Assembly: GCA_033398695.1 (NCBI GenBank)
Contig: CM065816.1
Span: 133,087,358 to 133,151,357 of the forward strand
Direction: 5' to 3'
DNA length: 64,000 nucleotides
DNA from: Orobanche coerulescens
Lineage: Eukaryota; Streptophyta; Magnoliopsida; Lamiales; Orobanchaceae
Of this stretch, positions 31,362 through 42,621 are shown one piece after another. The position numbers were made by a program, and so were the translations under genes. Each line of letters starts with the position of its first letter. Position 1 is the stretch's first letter. The notes under the pieces are model-generated. The model had not been told where the DNA came from and made no database searches. It saw only the letters and a list, made by a program, of their open reading frames with translations.

Positions 31362-33416
31362 TGTAACACCCCCAAGTTATTCAGGGATATTACAGCGCCG
31401 TAAGCCCCGCCGTGGGACCCACAAGGCTAAACATACGCGGAACCATAAATTTTGACCGGTAAGGTCTACACTCAATGGAATGAAAAACGATACAAAGGTA
31501 TTCGAAATATAACCAATGTATTCACAAACATCACAACTCAATTCAATACTTCGGCAAACACAGGCCGGAACATCAAGGAAAAAGGAAAACAATACTCGAG
31601 TATTCAATAGCCAATCCAGTACAACAACACTGAACGGGAAACTCCAAACATAACTGGAAGAAAGACACAGTATCACACTTGCCCACCATCTTTATGCCAA
31701 CCCGATACCTGCCCGTCCGCTCTCCTGGAACCTGAAATACATGAAACGTATTTCCCCCATAAAGGGGTTAGCCGTCGAATAGCTAGTGCAAGTATATCAA
31801 GTATGAAACACAATACTCCTCGACAATAAAGTAAATGTAACCGTCAATTCATCAATTCAAGACTAGTATTCCGGAATAACTAAATCTCATAGCATCACAA
31901 CAAGACGTATATGAATACCGTGGAACCGCACCAGAGGCTACAGAACCCTTAGGGGACCTGTCGGCCCGCCCCAAAGTGGTTCGTTCATATCATCCGTCAT
32001 TAATACATATATGATCAACCGTGGAACCGCACCAGAGGCTACGGAACCGTCAGAGGACCCGTCGGTCCGTCCCGGAGTGGTTAATTCATATTATCCATGG
32101 AATCGCACCAGAGGCTACGAAACCCTCAGAGGACCCGTCGGCCCGTCCCGGAGTGGATATAAATAATTATGCCAAACATATATCTTACTTTCAAAGTCGA
32201 GAACGTACAATCATAAATATATACTTGCCTTTGAGACATCGAGGAACGAACGGAAAAAGGGGTATGAGATTGGTAGGTCCAAGAACGCGCTTCCAGCACC
32301 TAAACGATTCGCAAGGAATATGATAATCAAATATCCATATTCAAATTACACGAAGAAACCCCCGAAACCCGTCTACGATTCATAAAGATATACGGATAAT
32401 CAACTAGAGGTTGGAAAATCGTCCAAATCTCACAAGTCCGAAAGCGACATAATTCAACCCGTAAAATCGGAAGAAAACACTCATACAGTATAGATATATC
32501 AAAATCTCAAGGTTCTGAAGCTTCAATCGGATAAGACGGATGAATCTACGAAAACCCCCCAAAACCAACACAAAATTCAAAGTGTTCTTGAATAATCTTT
32601 CAATAATCCGATGAATACCCAAACATGTCCATAATCACGCATATATCACATCATACACCATGATTTTATCATCCAAAACGTCAATACCCACACAAAATCG
32701 AGAAGTCAAGATGTCGAAGAAATTATCTCTTGAATATCCAAGCTCTATGATCCAAGGAATACGCGTTAGATCGACTATCCGGGCTTCCCAACCGAGTGAA
32801 AGTGGTAAATCTCCAACACACAAGTGATAGATGTGAAAAAAAACTCCTCCCTCAAACTCTCTCTCTCGCGGTGGAAGAAGGAAATGGAGGAAATGGCTGA
32901 AATCTCGCTTAAAAAGCCGAATTATGCAGTTGACCGCATTGTGTGCCGCGGCTCAGCAAAGGTGTGCCGCGGCCCAAGCCTAAAAATTGTTCCTGTGTTT
33001 CGGCGGTGTGCCGCGGCTCATTCAGTGCCGCGGCACCGGTCTGGCCGGTTTTGGCGAGGATGCAACACCCGGTGTCCGCGGCTCGGCATAGGTGTGCCGC
33101 GGCATTGGCTCGGCCGGTGTGCCGCATGACGGCGTGTGCCGCGGCACCCGGTACAGTCCACTCGGCCAGGTTTAGGAAATGTGTGTGCCGCGGCGCACAC
33201 TCCTTGTGCCGCGGCTCACACCCCCTTCGGGTCCTAAAATGATGAAAAATGACCCGGAAAGAGAATAAAAGCAATATGATTCAATGTCTGGGCAACAATA
33301 ACACAAAATAGAAGTACGGGAACCCCAAACAATGATTACGAGGGTTCGCCCAACAAATCACGATTCGAAGAACAAGAAGAGGTTTGAAATGACGTGTCTA
33401 TCGACCGGGTATTACA
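31362..33416 (-). repeat. Element E 3' LTR (left)
   Basis: 2,055 bp. GTGCCGCGGC array at about 32940-33225. The leader donor seen in the other LTR (AAGAG/GTAATT) is mutated here to AAGAGATAATT. ORFs at 31377-31676 and 32909-33274 lie in the LTR and are not counted as genes. Confidence 0.94.
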
Positions 33417-33451
33417 TTCTCCCCCTCTAAAAAGAAGTTTCGTCCCGAAAC

Positions 33452-33706
33452 TTAAGAAATAAATAGTTCGGGGTATTCCACCCGCATCTTCTCTTCCGTC
33501 TCCCAAGTCGCCTCTTCGACTCCATGCCTCGACCATTGTACTTTAACCAGTGGAATGGTCTTATGCCGAAGCTGTTTCTCGCGACGCTCAAGGATCTTCA
33601 CGGGTCTCTCCGGAAAGGTAATACCCTCGGCTACGTCAATCTCACTGTAGTCGATAATGTGGCTCGGATCCGGTACGTACTTCCTCAATCGGACACATGA
33701 AAACAC
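33452..33706 (-). pseudogene. Element E chromodomain (end of pol)
   Basis: VPDPSHIIDYSEIDVAEG, KILERREKQLRHKTIPLVKV and WSRHGVEEATWETEEKMRV match the integrase-linked chromodomain of Tekay/Del-type chromoviruses, which tethers integration to histone-marked heterochromatin. This piece is open but out of frame with the upstream integrase. Confidence 0.85.
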
Positions 33707-34575
33707 TATGGACGTGACTCAAAGGCTGGAGGCAACGCCAAGCGATAAGCTAAGTCTCCAACTCGTCCAAAATCTCGAAAGGTCCGATATACCTTGGGTG
33801 AGTTTTCCCTTTTTCCCAGTAAAACTCCTGCAGTCGGCGATACTTTGAGCAAGACGTGATCCCCACTTCAAACTCCAAGGGTCGACGACGAGTATCGGCG
33901 TAAGATTTGACGACTCAGGCGATCGATGTCGATCTCGGATAATAGAAATCTTTTCCTTGGTCTCCAACAACATATCTCGGTTCCGTCCCAACTAGCTCGA
34001 AGCCTCGTCCCAACATAATGGAGACCTACATCGCCTACCATAGAGTGCCTCGAAGGGTGCCATTTTGATCGACATGCCAACTATTATTGTAAGCAAACTC
34101 GATCAACGGCAAGTGAAGCTCCCAATCATTACTCCAGCCTAAGGCACAAGCCCGCAAAGATATCCTCCAACGTCCGAATCCTCTCTGTCTGACCGTCCGA
34201 CTGAGGATGAAAGGAGGTGCTCAATCTCAACTCAGTACCCAGAGCCTGATGAACGGCCTGCCAAAAATGCGATACAAAACGGCCGTCTCGATCAGAAACA
34301 ATGGTCTTGGGGGTACCGTGTAGCCTCACGATCTCAGCGATAAAGGTTCGAGCCAATCTATCCGGTCCCCAAGTATCCTTAATACCCAAAAAGTGTGCAG
34401 ACTTGGTCAATCGATCGACAATTACCCAAATCATATTCATTCCGATCGAGTTCTCGTGCATGCGATGATAAAATCCATTGAGATATCTTCCCACTTCCAC
34501 TCGGGAATGGGAAGTGGTTTCAACAACCCCGCCGGTCGTTGATGTTCGATCTTGACTTGTTGACACGTCAAGCAC
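33707..34575 (-). pseudogene. Element E integrase, core and C-terminal part
   Basis: WVIVDRLTKSAHFL, LHGTPKTIVSDRDGRF (second catalytic Asp) and STSFHPQSDGQTER (catalytic Glu region) are readable at 34450-34170. The frame is lost near 34490 and again near 34160, where RTLEDIF breaks off. The linker to the chromodomain (33707-34128) is readable only in shifting frames (PRYIGPFEILDELET near 33770). Confidence 0.85.
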
Positions 34576-35274
34576 CGTAGTACAAACTCCGTAACATCCT
34601 TCTTCATGTTATTCCACCAAAAATTTCGCTTCAAATCTTTGTACATCTTACTCGTCCCGGGGTGTATTGAGTAAGGCGTAGCATGGGCTTCTCGGAGGAT
34701 TCTCTGTCTCAACTCTAAATCGTTCGGAACGCAAAGTCTGCCCTGAAATCTCAGAATACTATCCTCATGTACCATAAAGCCAGGAGCTTTTCCTTTAATC
34801 ACATCTTCCTTCAGTTGAGAAATCATCGGGTCACTCCACTGCTTCCCTTTGATATCATCAACTAAGGACGAAGTAATTTCGAGAGTACACAGTTGTCCCT
34901 GTACTCGTTGAAGCCAAACTTCTATCCCTTGCTCAATTAAGTCCTGACGAATTTTCGTCTGAGGTGTAAGAACCTCGAGCATTTGAAGAGACGCCGATTT
35001 GCGGCTCAAAGCATCCGCAACTACATTGGCTTTCCCGGGGTGGTAAAGAAATTCCAAATCATAATCCTTTAACAACTCTAACCAACGTCTCTGTCTCATA
35101 TTCAGCTCCTTCTGACTGAAAATATATTTCAGGCTCTTGTGATCGGTATAAATCCGGCACGGTGAACCATACAAATAATGCCGCCAAATCTTGAGTGCGA
35201 AGACAATTGCGGCCAACTCTAAATCGTGAGTAGGATAATTCATCTCATAAGGCTTTAATTGTCGAGACGCAAAA
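34437..35274 (-). pseudogene. Element E RNase H remainder and integrase N-terminus
   Basis: [20 protein letters not shown] and [20 protein letters not shown] are the second half of RNase [17 protein letters not shown] spacer follows, then the integrase HHCC finger ([10 protein letters not shown] ... RCLTCQQVK) and WEDISMDF with the first catalytic Asp. The first half of RNase H, which carries its first catalytic Asp, is missing (see 35276-36061). Confidence 0.88.
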
Positions 35275-35275
35275 G

Positions 35276-36061
35276 CTATCGTCTCTTCAGTTCATCGAAG
35301 CTCTGTTGTCTCTCATCCGTCCAGATAAACTTTTCGGTCTTCTGGAGTAATTTTGTAAGCGGTCGAGCGAGTTTCGAGAACCCCTCGACAAACCGACGGT
35401 AATACCCAGCAAGGCCCAAAAAGCTACGAACCTCCTTAACATTTTCAGGCGGTGCCCAATCTAGCACTGCCTAGATCTTCTGCGGGTCTACACGAACCCC
35501 TTCGGCCGAAATCACATGGCCGAGAAACATAACTTCTTCCAACCAAAACTCACATTTCGAGAATTTTGCATAGAGGTGCTCGGTTCTCAAAATGTCTAAG
35601 ACCAAACGCAAGTGCCGGGAATGTTCCTCCTTATCTCGAGAATAGATCAAGATGTCGTCAATAAAGACGACTACACACCTGTCGAGGTACTCGATGAATA
35701 TTTTATTCATTAACTGCATGAATACTGTCGGCGCATTCGTCAACCCAAAAGGCATAACTACAAATTCATAATGCCCATATCTCGTCCGGAACGCCGTCTT
35801 CGGAACGTCGGACTCCCTCACCCTGAGTTGATAATACCCGGATCTTAAATCAATTTTCGAAAAGCTGCGGACCCCTTGCAATTGATCAAATAAATCGTCT
35901 ATACGAGGCAAAGGATACTTGTTTTTGATGGTTACTTTATTCAGCTCACGGTAGTCGATGCACAAACGTAGTGAACCATCTTTCTTCCTCACGAAGAGAA
36001 CAGGCGCTCCCCAAGGCGAAGCGCTCGGTCTGATGTACCCTTTTTCCAAAAGTTCTCCCAA
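35276..36061 (-). pseudogene. Element E reverse transcriptase
   Basis: [54 protein letters not shown] and the catalytic FIDD box (about 35665-35654) are intact. In-frame stops lie before it (LKT-stop-MGELLEKG, 36064-36062) and after VDPQKI (near 35471). [16 protein letters not shown] and the RT connection domain follow. At ELKRR (near 35276) sequence is lost: about 40 codons up to FASRQL are absent. Confidence 0.92.
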
Positions 36062-36952
36062 CTAAGTCTTCAATTCTTGCATTTCGGAAGGTGCCATCCG
36101 GTAAGGTGCTTTAGAAATCGGAGCCGCATCTGGCTCTAAGTCTACGGTAAATTCTATCTCTCGATCTGGTGGTAATCCCGGGAGGTCATCCGGGAATACG
36201 TCGGGGTACTCACTAACAACCGGAATCGAAGAGAAAACGATTTCATTTCCTTCCGTTTTCAAGGCATAACACCAATAGCCCGCACAAGCTTTATTCAAAA
36301 GTTTTACGGCCTTCATGGCACTGATAAGTAACTTGGATAGTCCCAACTTACGCCCCAAAAATGAGTACTCAGATCCGTCTTTAGTCATCATGGTGATAAC
36401 CTTAGTACGGTAGTTCATAATCGCTTGATGACTATCAAGCCAATCTTCACCAAGGATCACGTCTTCGCCTTCCATATCAACTACAATTAAATTCGATAAC
36501 CAATCCATACCGGATATAGTCACCGGAAAATCTCTAATCTCCCGGTTCCCCACAATTCTATCCCCGCTCGGCAGTCTCACGATGAAGGGATCGCAAACAG
36601 TCAGACAAGTTATATTCAAACGGCGTACACACTCCAAAGAAATAAAAGAATGTGTAGCACCCGAATCAAAAAGCACACGAACTTGATAAGATAAAATATG
36701 GATGCTACCTGAAGCCACCGCCGCGTCGGGCTCGTCTGTTCGACGCATCTCATAAACTCGTGGTTGTACCGAACCGACGCTATAGTTTCCCCCTCCAGCA
36801 TTCTGACCCCGTCCCCGGCCCCTGCCAAAATTCTGCTGAGGTTGACCCGGTGAGGCGAAGCCGAGTGTCCAAAGTCCGATTCGGCTCGGAACAATAAGCC
36901 GCTCTATGTCCCATCTGTCCACGTGTGACACTTCAACGGTGGAAAGTGGCAT
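36062..36952 (-). pseudogene. Element E protease and start of RT region
   Basis: 296 codons open. A Gly/Arg-rich gag end (NFGRGRGRGQNAGG) precedes the aspartic protease site LFDSGATHSF (Asp 96, about 36667-36665). VILGEDWLDSHQAIMNY and the conserved VVSEYPDVFPDDLPGLPPDR lead into RT. The protease processes the Gag-Pol polyprotein. One TAG at the end separates it from RT. Confidence 0.9.
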
Positions 36953-36958
36953 TCCAAA

Positions 36959-37926
36959 TTAATGTGGCACACGGCCACAATTATAGCAAGTCACCGCGCG
37001 ATTTGAGGTACCCGAAGTGGGACGGTAACCCCTCTTCCCTTTATTAGAACGTGACGACTGTCCGGCAAAACGGTTAGTCGTCTGTGACTTCTGAATGTTG
37101 CCACCCTTAGAGCCAGAAAAATTTCCCCCGACTTTCTGCTTCTTCGGTTCTTCAACGGTATCATTGTCGGGGCTCAACATATCATGGGCTAAAGCTCTGT
37201 CCTGATACTCTTTCAGTGTGGTACAAGCAAATCCGGCCATGTACCGCCGTAAGTCCAAATTCATCCGCATATCAAAATAACGGATCTTATCACGCTCGTT
37301 ACGTATCCTTCACATGGATTAATTGTTGGTTATACTCCACGATCGCCTGCGAAACGGGAATATCCTGTGGTTTAGCCTCGAAGAAGGCTCGGATTCGGCT
37401 CTCTCGTACCGGCCAAGGACAAAACTCGGCCTCCAAGAGTTCCTTAAATTCATCCCATGAGGCAATACGATCCTGTGGCTTGATGACCTTCCACCAAGTA
37501 GCGGCCTCCTTAGTGAGGAAATACTGAGCAATCGGTACTTTCCTCACCTCGGGGCAATCAACTGCCTCGAAAATCTTCTCCAATTCTGCTAGCCAATCTT
37601 CCTGACCTAACGGTGCTGTGGCACCGCTAAATCGTGGAGGGTGCATCTGATTACATTCAAGCAAGGCATCCGTGTTTGGGTTCGGGTTATTCAATTTGAG
37701 CAGTTTGGGCCAAAATAGTCATCGAGTAGCCATTCTTTGAAGTGCATTCGCCATTCCAACGTCTGCGTTGTTCCCGACCATCCCGGTCGTCGCCGACTCT
37801 CGGTGTCGGGATGCACGAGTTCGACAAGCGGGGTTGGTCGACCCCAATGAATCGATGGAAACGGCGCGCCACTTCTCTTCCTCGCCCACGGCCACGACCA
37901 CGGCCACGACCCCTACCAGCTGACAT
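36959..37926 (-). pseudogene. Element E gag
   Basis: Start ATG 37926 opens MSAGRGRGRGRG, the Arg/Gly-rich N-terminus usual for this lineage. The capsid-like core (HPPRFSGATAP, WLAELEKIFEAVDCPE, FLTKEAATWWKV) is at 37650-37480. The nucleocapsid knuckle starts CYNCGRVPH near 36965 but the frame is lost inside it. At least three frame changes split the gene (near 37690, 37300 and 36960). Confidence 0.87.
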
Positions 37927-38171
37927 ACTGAAGAACACACAAGTCACGTAAGCACAATTCAATCACGCATCAACAAAGTGTCCGATTCTCAAGAATACCG
38001 ATAAAAGGAAGCAAAACGAATAAGGAAACACCAGAAGAGTGAGAGGTCTTACAAGTACCGGTCGCACTGTGATGATGGCAGAGTAGTGATACTGTGGACA
38101 ATTAACGACTCGATCGACCCAAAGGACCGACAGCCTAGGTATCCATATACCTAAGCTCTGATACTATATTC

Positions 38172-40231
38172 TGTAACACCCCAAGTTATTCAGGGATATT
38201 ACAGCGCCGTAAGCCCCGCCGTGGGACCCACAAGGCTAAACATACGCGGAACCATAAATTTTGACCGGTAAGGTCTACACTCAATGGAATGAAAAACGAT
38301 ACAAAGGTATTCGAAATATAACCAATGTATTCACAAACATCACAACTCAATTCAATACTTCGGCAAACACAGGCCGGAACATCAAGGAAAAAGGAAAACA
38401 ATACTCGAGTATTCAATAGCCAATCCAGTACAACAACACTGAACGGGAAACTCCAAACATAACTGGAAGAAAGACACAGTATCACACTTGCCCACCATCT
38501 TTATGCCGACCCGATACCTGCCCGTCCGCTCTCCTGGAACCTGAAATACATGAAACGTATTTCCCCCATAAAGGGGTTAGCCGTCGAATAGCTAGTGCAA
38601 GTATATCAAGTATGAAACACAATACTCCTCGACAATAAAGTAAATGTAACCGTCAATTCATCAATTCAAGACTAGTATTCCGGAATAACTAAATCTCATA
38701 GCATCACAACAAGACGTATATGAATACCGTGGAACCGCACTGCAGGCTACGGAACCCTTAGGGACCTGTCGGCCCGCCCCAAAGTGGTTCGTTCATATCA
38801 TCCGTCATCAATACAGATATGATCAACCGTGGAACCGCACCAGAGGCTACGGAACCCTCAGAGGACCCGTCGGTCCGTCCCGGAGTGGTTAATTCATATT
38901 ATCCATGGAATCGCACCAGAGGCTACGAAACCCTCAGAGGACCCGTCGGCCCGTCCCGGAGTGGATATAAATAATTATGCCAAACATATATCTTACTTTC
39001 AAAGTCGAGAACGTACAATCATAAATATATACTTGCCTTTGAGACATCGAGGAACGAACGGAAAAAGGGGTATGAGATTGGTAGGTCCAAGAACGCTTAG
39101 GCACCTAAACGATTCGCAAGGAATATGATAATCAATTATCCATATTCAAATTACACGAAGAAACCCCCGAAACCCGTCTACGATTCATAAAGATATACGG
39201 ATAATCAACTAGAGGTTGGAAAATCGTCCAAATCTCACAAGTCCGAAAGCGACATAATTCAACCCGTAAAATCGGAAGAAAACACTCATACGGTATAGAT
39301 ATATCAAAATCTCAAGGTTCTCAAGCTTCAATCGGATAAGACGGACGAATCTACGAAAACCCTCCAAAACCAACACAAAATTCAAAGTGTTCTTGAATAA
39401 TCTTTCAATAATCCGATGAATACCCAAACATGTCCATAATCACGCATATATCACATCATACACCATGATTTTATCATCGAAAACGTCAATACCCACACAA
39501 AATCGAGAAGTCAAGATGTCGAAGAAATTACCTCTTGAATATCCAAGCTCTATGATCCAAGGAATACGCATTAGATCGACTATCCGGGCTTCCCAACCGA
39601 GTGAAAGTGGTAAATCTCCAACACACAAGTGATAGATGTGAAAAAAAACTCCTCCCTCAAACTCTCTCTCTCTCGGTGGAAGAAGGAAATGGAGGAAATG
39701 GTTGAAATCTCGCTTAAAAAGCCGAATTATGCAGTTGACCGCATTGTGTGCCGCGGCTCAGCAAAGGTGTGCCGCGGCACAGGCCTAAAAATTGTTCCCA
39801 GGTTTCGGCAGTGTGCTGCGGCTCAGCTCAGGTGTGCCGCGGCACCGGGTACAGGCGGTTTTTGGCTGAGGATGCAACACCAGTGTGTCGCGGCTCTGCA
39901 TAGGTGTGCCGCGGCATTGGCTCGACAGTGTGCCGCGGCACTGCCGGCGTGTGCCGCGGCACCCGGTACAGTCCACTCGGCCAGGTTTAGGAAATGTGTG
40001 TGCCGCGGCGCACACTCCTTGTGCCGCGGCTCACACCCCCTTCGGGTCCTAAAATGATGAAAAATGACCCGGAAAGAGAATAAAAGCAATATGATTCAAT
40101 GTCTGGGCAACAATAACACAAAATAGAAGTACGGGAACCCCAAACAATGATTACGAGGGTTCGCCCAACAAATCACGATTCGAAGAACAAGAAGAGGTTT
40201 GAAATGACGTGTCTATCGACCGGGTATTACA
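38172..40231 (-). repeat. Element E 5' LTR (right)
   Basis: 2,060 bp. On the minus strand: GCCGCGGC array (about 40025-39745), donor AAGAG/GTAATT (GT at 39531-39530), tandem units with CGGGACGGACCGACGGG (about 38945-38750), hairpin CCCCTTTATGGGGG (about 38575-38562), and acceptor TGTATTTCAG/GTTCC (AG at 38542-38541). Confidence 0.94.
39745..40030 (-). promoter_or_regulatory. GTGCCGCGGCAC palindrome array of element E LTR
   Basis: About ten GCCGCGGC cores with flanking GTGT/CAC, spaced 15-40 bp, just upstream of the presumed transcription start. No clear TATA box. The same array type occurs in element D LTRs. Confidence 0.6.
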
Positions 40232-40236
40232 TTGTT

Positions 40237-41037
40237 GTGGGTCGATCTGGTTATTGCTGTGACCTTTCCGAATTTGGTTCGATTTTTGTGAACCTTGTTC
40301 GGAAGTAACATCTTTTGGTTCCACTAATTCTTTTATTCGAAGTGGATCGAATTTTGAATTTCTGTATTTTCGACTCTATCGACTCGTTTATGTTCGTTGA
40401 CATTTTCTGAACTTTCCCTATCCCTTGCTTTTATTGATCGAACGAGGGTGGTATTATTTCGGAATAACTCGTTTGTCGTTGTGACTTTTCAATCGCTATT
40501 CCCTTTCCTGTGGATCTTATGGGAATGCATGTCTTGTTGTTCTCACCAGATCATCCTGGGAGTTGTTGTTTGAATTTTATTATCCTTCGTGTTTCGGACA
40601 TGATTGTTCGATTTTTGTTGTCTCGATCATTTGTTTGTTCGGTTTTTGTTCTCGTTTCGTGATTGTGAAGCATTCAGGCTCCTTCGTAATTCCCTTAAGT
40701 TCAGGAAATTAGTCTCATTTTCGATCTTCCAACCCTTAGGCGGTGGAATTCCGTAATTGTTCAGCGTTTGGCTCGCGTTTTGATTGATGAACCGTTGGGT
40801 TGGTCAATCGTATTGATTTTCGTTCGTCGTGTTTTGTGATTTTTCGGGTAATTGACTTGACTATATTATCCATTTGATGACGCTTTTCGTTTACTGGTTT
40901 TATTATATCCCTAACGGCGACGTTGTGTTGGTCGCCGTGGAGCGTGTTTGCACGCCGTATGTCTCTTTGCGTTTCTTGCAGCGTTTCGCCGTCAGGCATG
41001 AATTTTCGGGACGAAACTTCTTTTAAGGAGGGTAGAA
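40237..41037 (+). other. Element B first interior, 3' part
   Basis: AT-rich and noncoding. It ends with GGGACGAAACTTCTTTTAAG and GGAGGGTAGAA, the polypurine tract next to LTR 2. ORFs on the minus strand (40736-40999) have no recognisable motif. Confidence 0.75.
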
Positions 41038-42621
41038 TGTAAGACCCGTAATTTCGATTTCCGGTAATTTTTTTTTTCAGCGGAAGTCCGTTTTGACAAC
41101 TCGCTCATGACCGTTTCATTATTCTGAGAATGATTAATTCTACACTTTTTAATATCCGAGTTCGTTTCGGTGTCGTTTCGTTGAGTTCCGTGCTTTTTAG
41201 CGACTTTTCCGCACTTGAGTTCGATTCTTGCGAATCTCGTTCGAAACTGCTGTTTCGAGTTTCCTGTAAGTCCGTTTAACTTTGTTAGATGTGTTGTGAA
41301 CTTTGGTTTGATTATTCGATCACGTATCGTGATTTTCGGGCGTTTTGGGCCATTTTGTAATTTACCCAAAATTATGGGTATCCGTATCTGTAATTGTTGT
41401 CTCGACCCGTTTCTTGGTCGTGTATGATTAATTATTGCATTATGTTTTCATTTCGGTTCGTTGATGTCGTCCGCGAACTTTTCGTCGTGTTCGTTCCGTG
41501 CGTTTTCGGAAATCGAGTCGTCGAGCCCTCGTGTTCGAGCACTAGCCGGACGGTTGCGGGACTGGCCGAACGGTTGCGGGACTGGCCAGACGATTGTGGG
41601 CACCGGTCGGACGGGTGCGGCAGGAACCGGCGTAGCGTACGCGCTAACCGACAGGTGTAGCGCACGCTATCGGCTGGCCTAACGCACGCTATCGGGTCTG
41701 GACAGTGGAGTCCAGGGGTTCTGGAATCGGTCAGGCTCGGCAGGTAGCGCACGCTACTGTCGGGCATTGCGCACGCTACTGTGTTTGCTCACCTTGGGAG
41801 GGTTCGACGGGGCCACAGAGGGAGTCCAATAGTTTCGCCCTGGATTCACGAGTGAAACTTCACGGGTGCGTGTGTATTTTATGTCCGTCGAGGACGCGTG
41901 ACGTGGGTTTTAACCTTGTGTATTGTTGTTGGTTTCATTTGTGAAAAACAAAACCTTTGGGCTGTGACCCTGTTGAGTTTTGGAAAGAGAAGGATTTGAT
42001 AATCCTAAATTGTTTCTATTAAAACTCTCGATGGCATTTTAAAATGTTTCATAAATTGTTTCCCTTTAATTGTGGTCTTTCAGTTTTGGAATGTTTTACC
42101 CAAACTCTTCCCTCGGGAAGTACTTTTTGTTACTTTTGGATTTTTGAGGATTTCTGATTATTGTTATTCTTGGAACTTGAATTGTATGGCTCATATTGTT
42201 GCACTTGTACTTGCACTAGCAAAACAGTGGAGTTTTGCTAACCCCCGAGTATTCGGGGGGTGGATGTCTCTTTTTGCATTCAGGTTTTGGAGCATAGCAC
42301 AGGGTCGGCACGAAGGATGATGAAAGATGAACGATACTAATCACACGAGGATCCGTTGATGTCGTATTAGTCTAGTCGTATTTTCTTTTCCGCCGCAGTA
42401 TCTTTTCCCCGTTGTACGGGAGTTTATTGTATTTTGACCCCTGCATGGGTGTGTGTTTGGAATTGAGTTGTATGTTATTATTGAAAGACAAAATCGGTCT
42501 ACTGAGTCATTTTAGCCTTAAAGGCGATGTTTAGATGTTTGATTTTAGTTATCAGCCTGGTAGATCCTCGAGGAGAGGGTCTACGGCGTGTAATATCCCT
42601 GAGTGGATTGGGGGTGTTACA
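41038..42621 (+). repeat. Element B LTR 2, internally deleted
   Basis: 1,584 bp. It equals LTR 1 with about 1,585 bp removed: GCGCACGCTAC (near 41780) joins TGTGTTTGCTCACC directly, deleting TATA box, exon, donor and most tandem repeats. Both termini, the GC hairpin and the acceptor remain. Confidence 0.92.

Larger units (their letters stand above)
31362..40231 (-). mobile_element. Element E: Tekay-type Ty3/Gypsy chromovirus retrotransposon, decayed
   Basis: 8,870 bp with TSD TTGTT (31357-31361, 40232-40236). LTRs are 31362-33416 and 38172-40231. On the minus strand the order is 5' LTR, primer site (complement of 38155-38166, one mismatch to the iMet type), gag, protease, RT, RNase H, integrase, chromodomain, polypurine tract (AGAGGGGGAGAA), 3' LTR. 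This is the Ty3/Gypsy order, and a C-terminal chromodomain places it in the chromoviruses. At least three in-frame stops, several frameshifts and an RNase H deletion make it defective. Confidence 0.95.

Noticed and set aside
31377..31676. 99-codon ORF repeated at 38186-38485
   Set aside because: LTR sequence of element E near its terminus; identical because the LTRs are copies. No recognisable protein.
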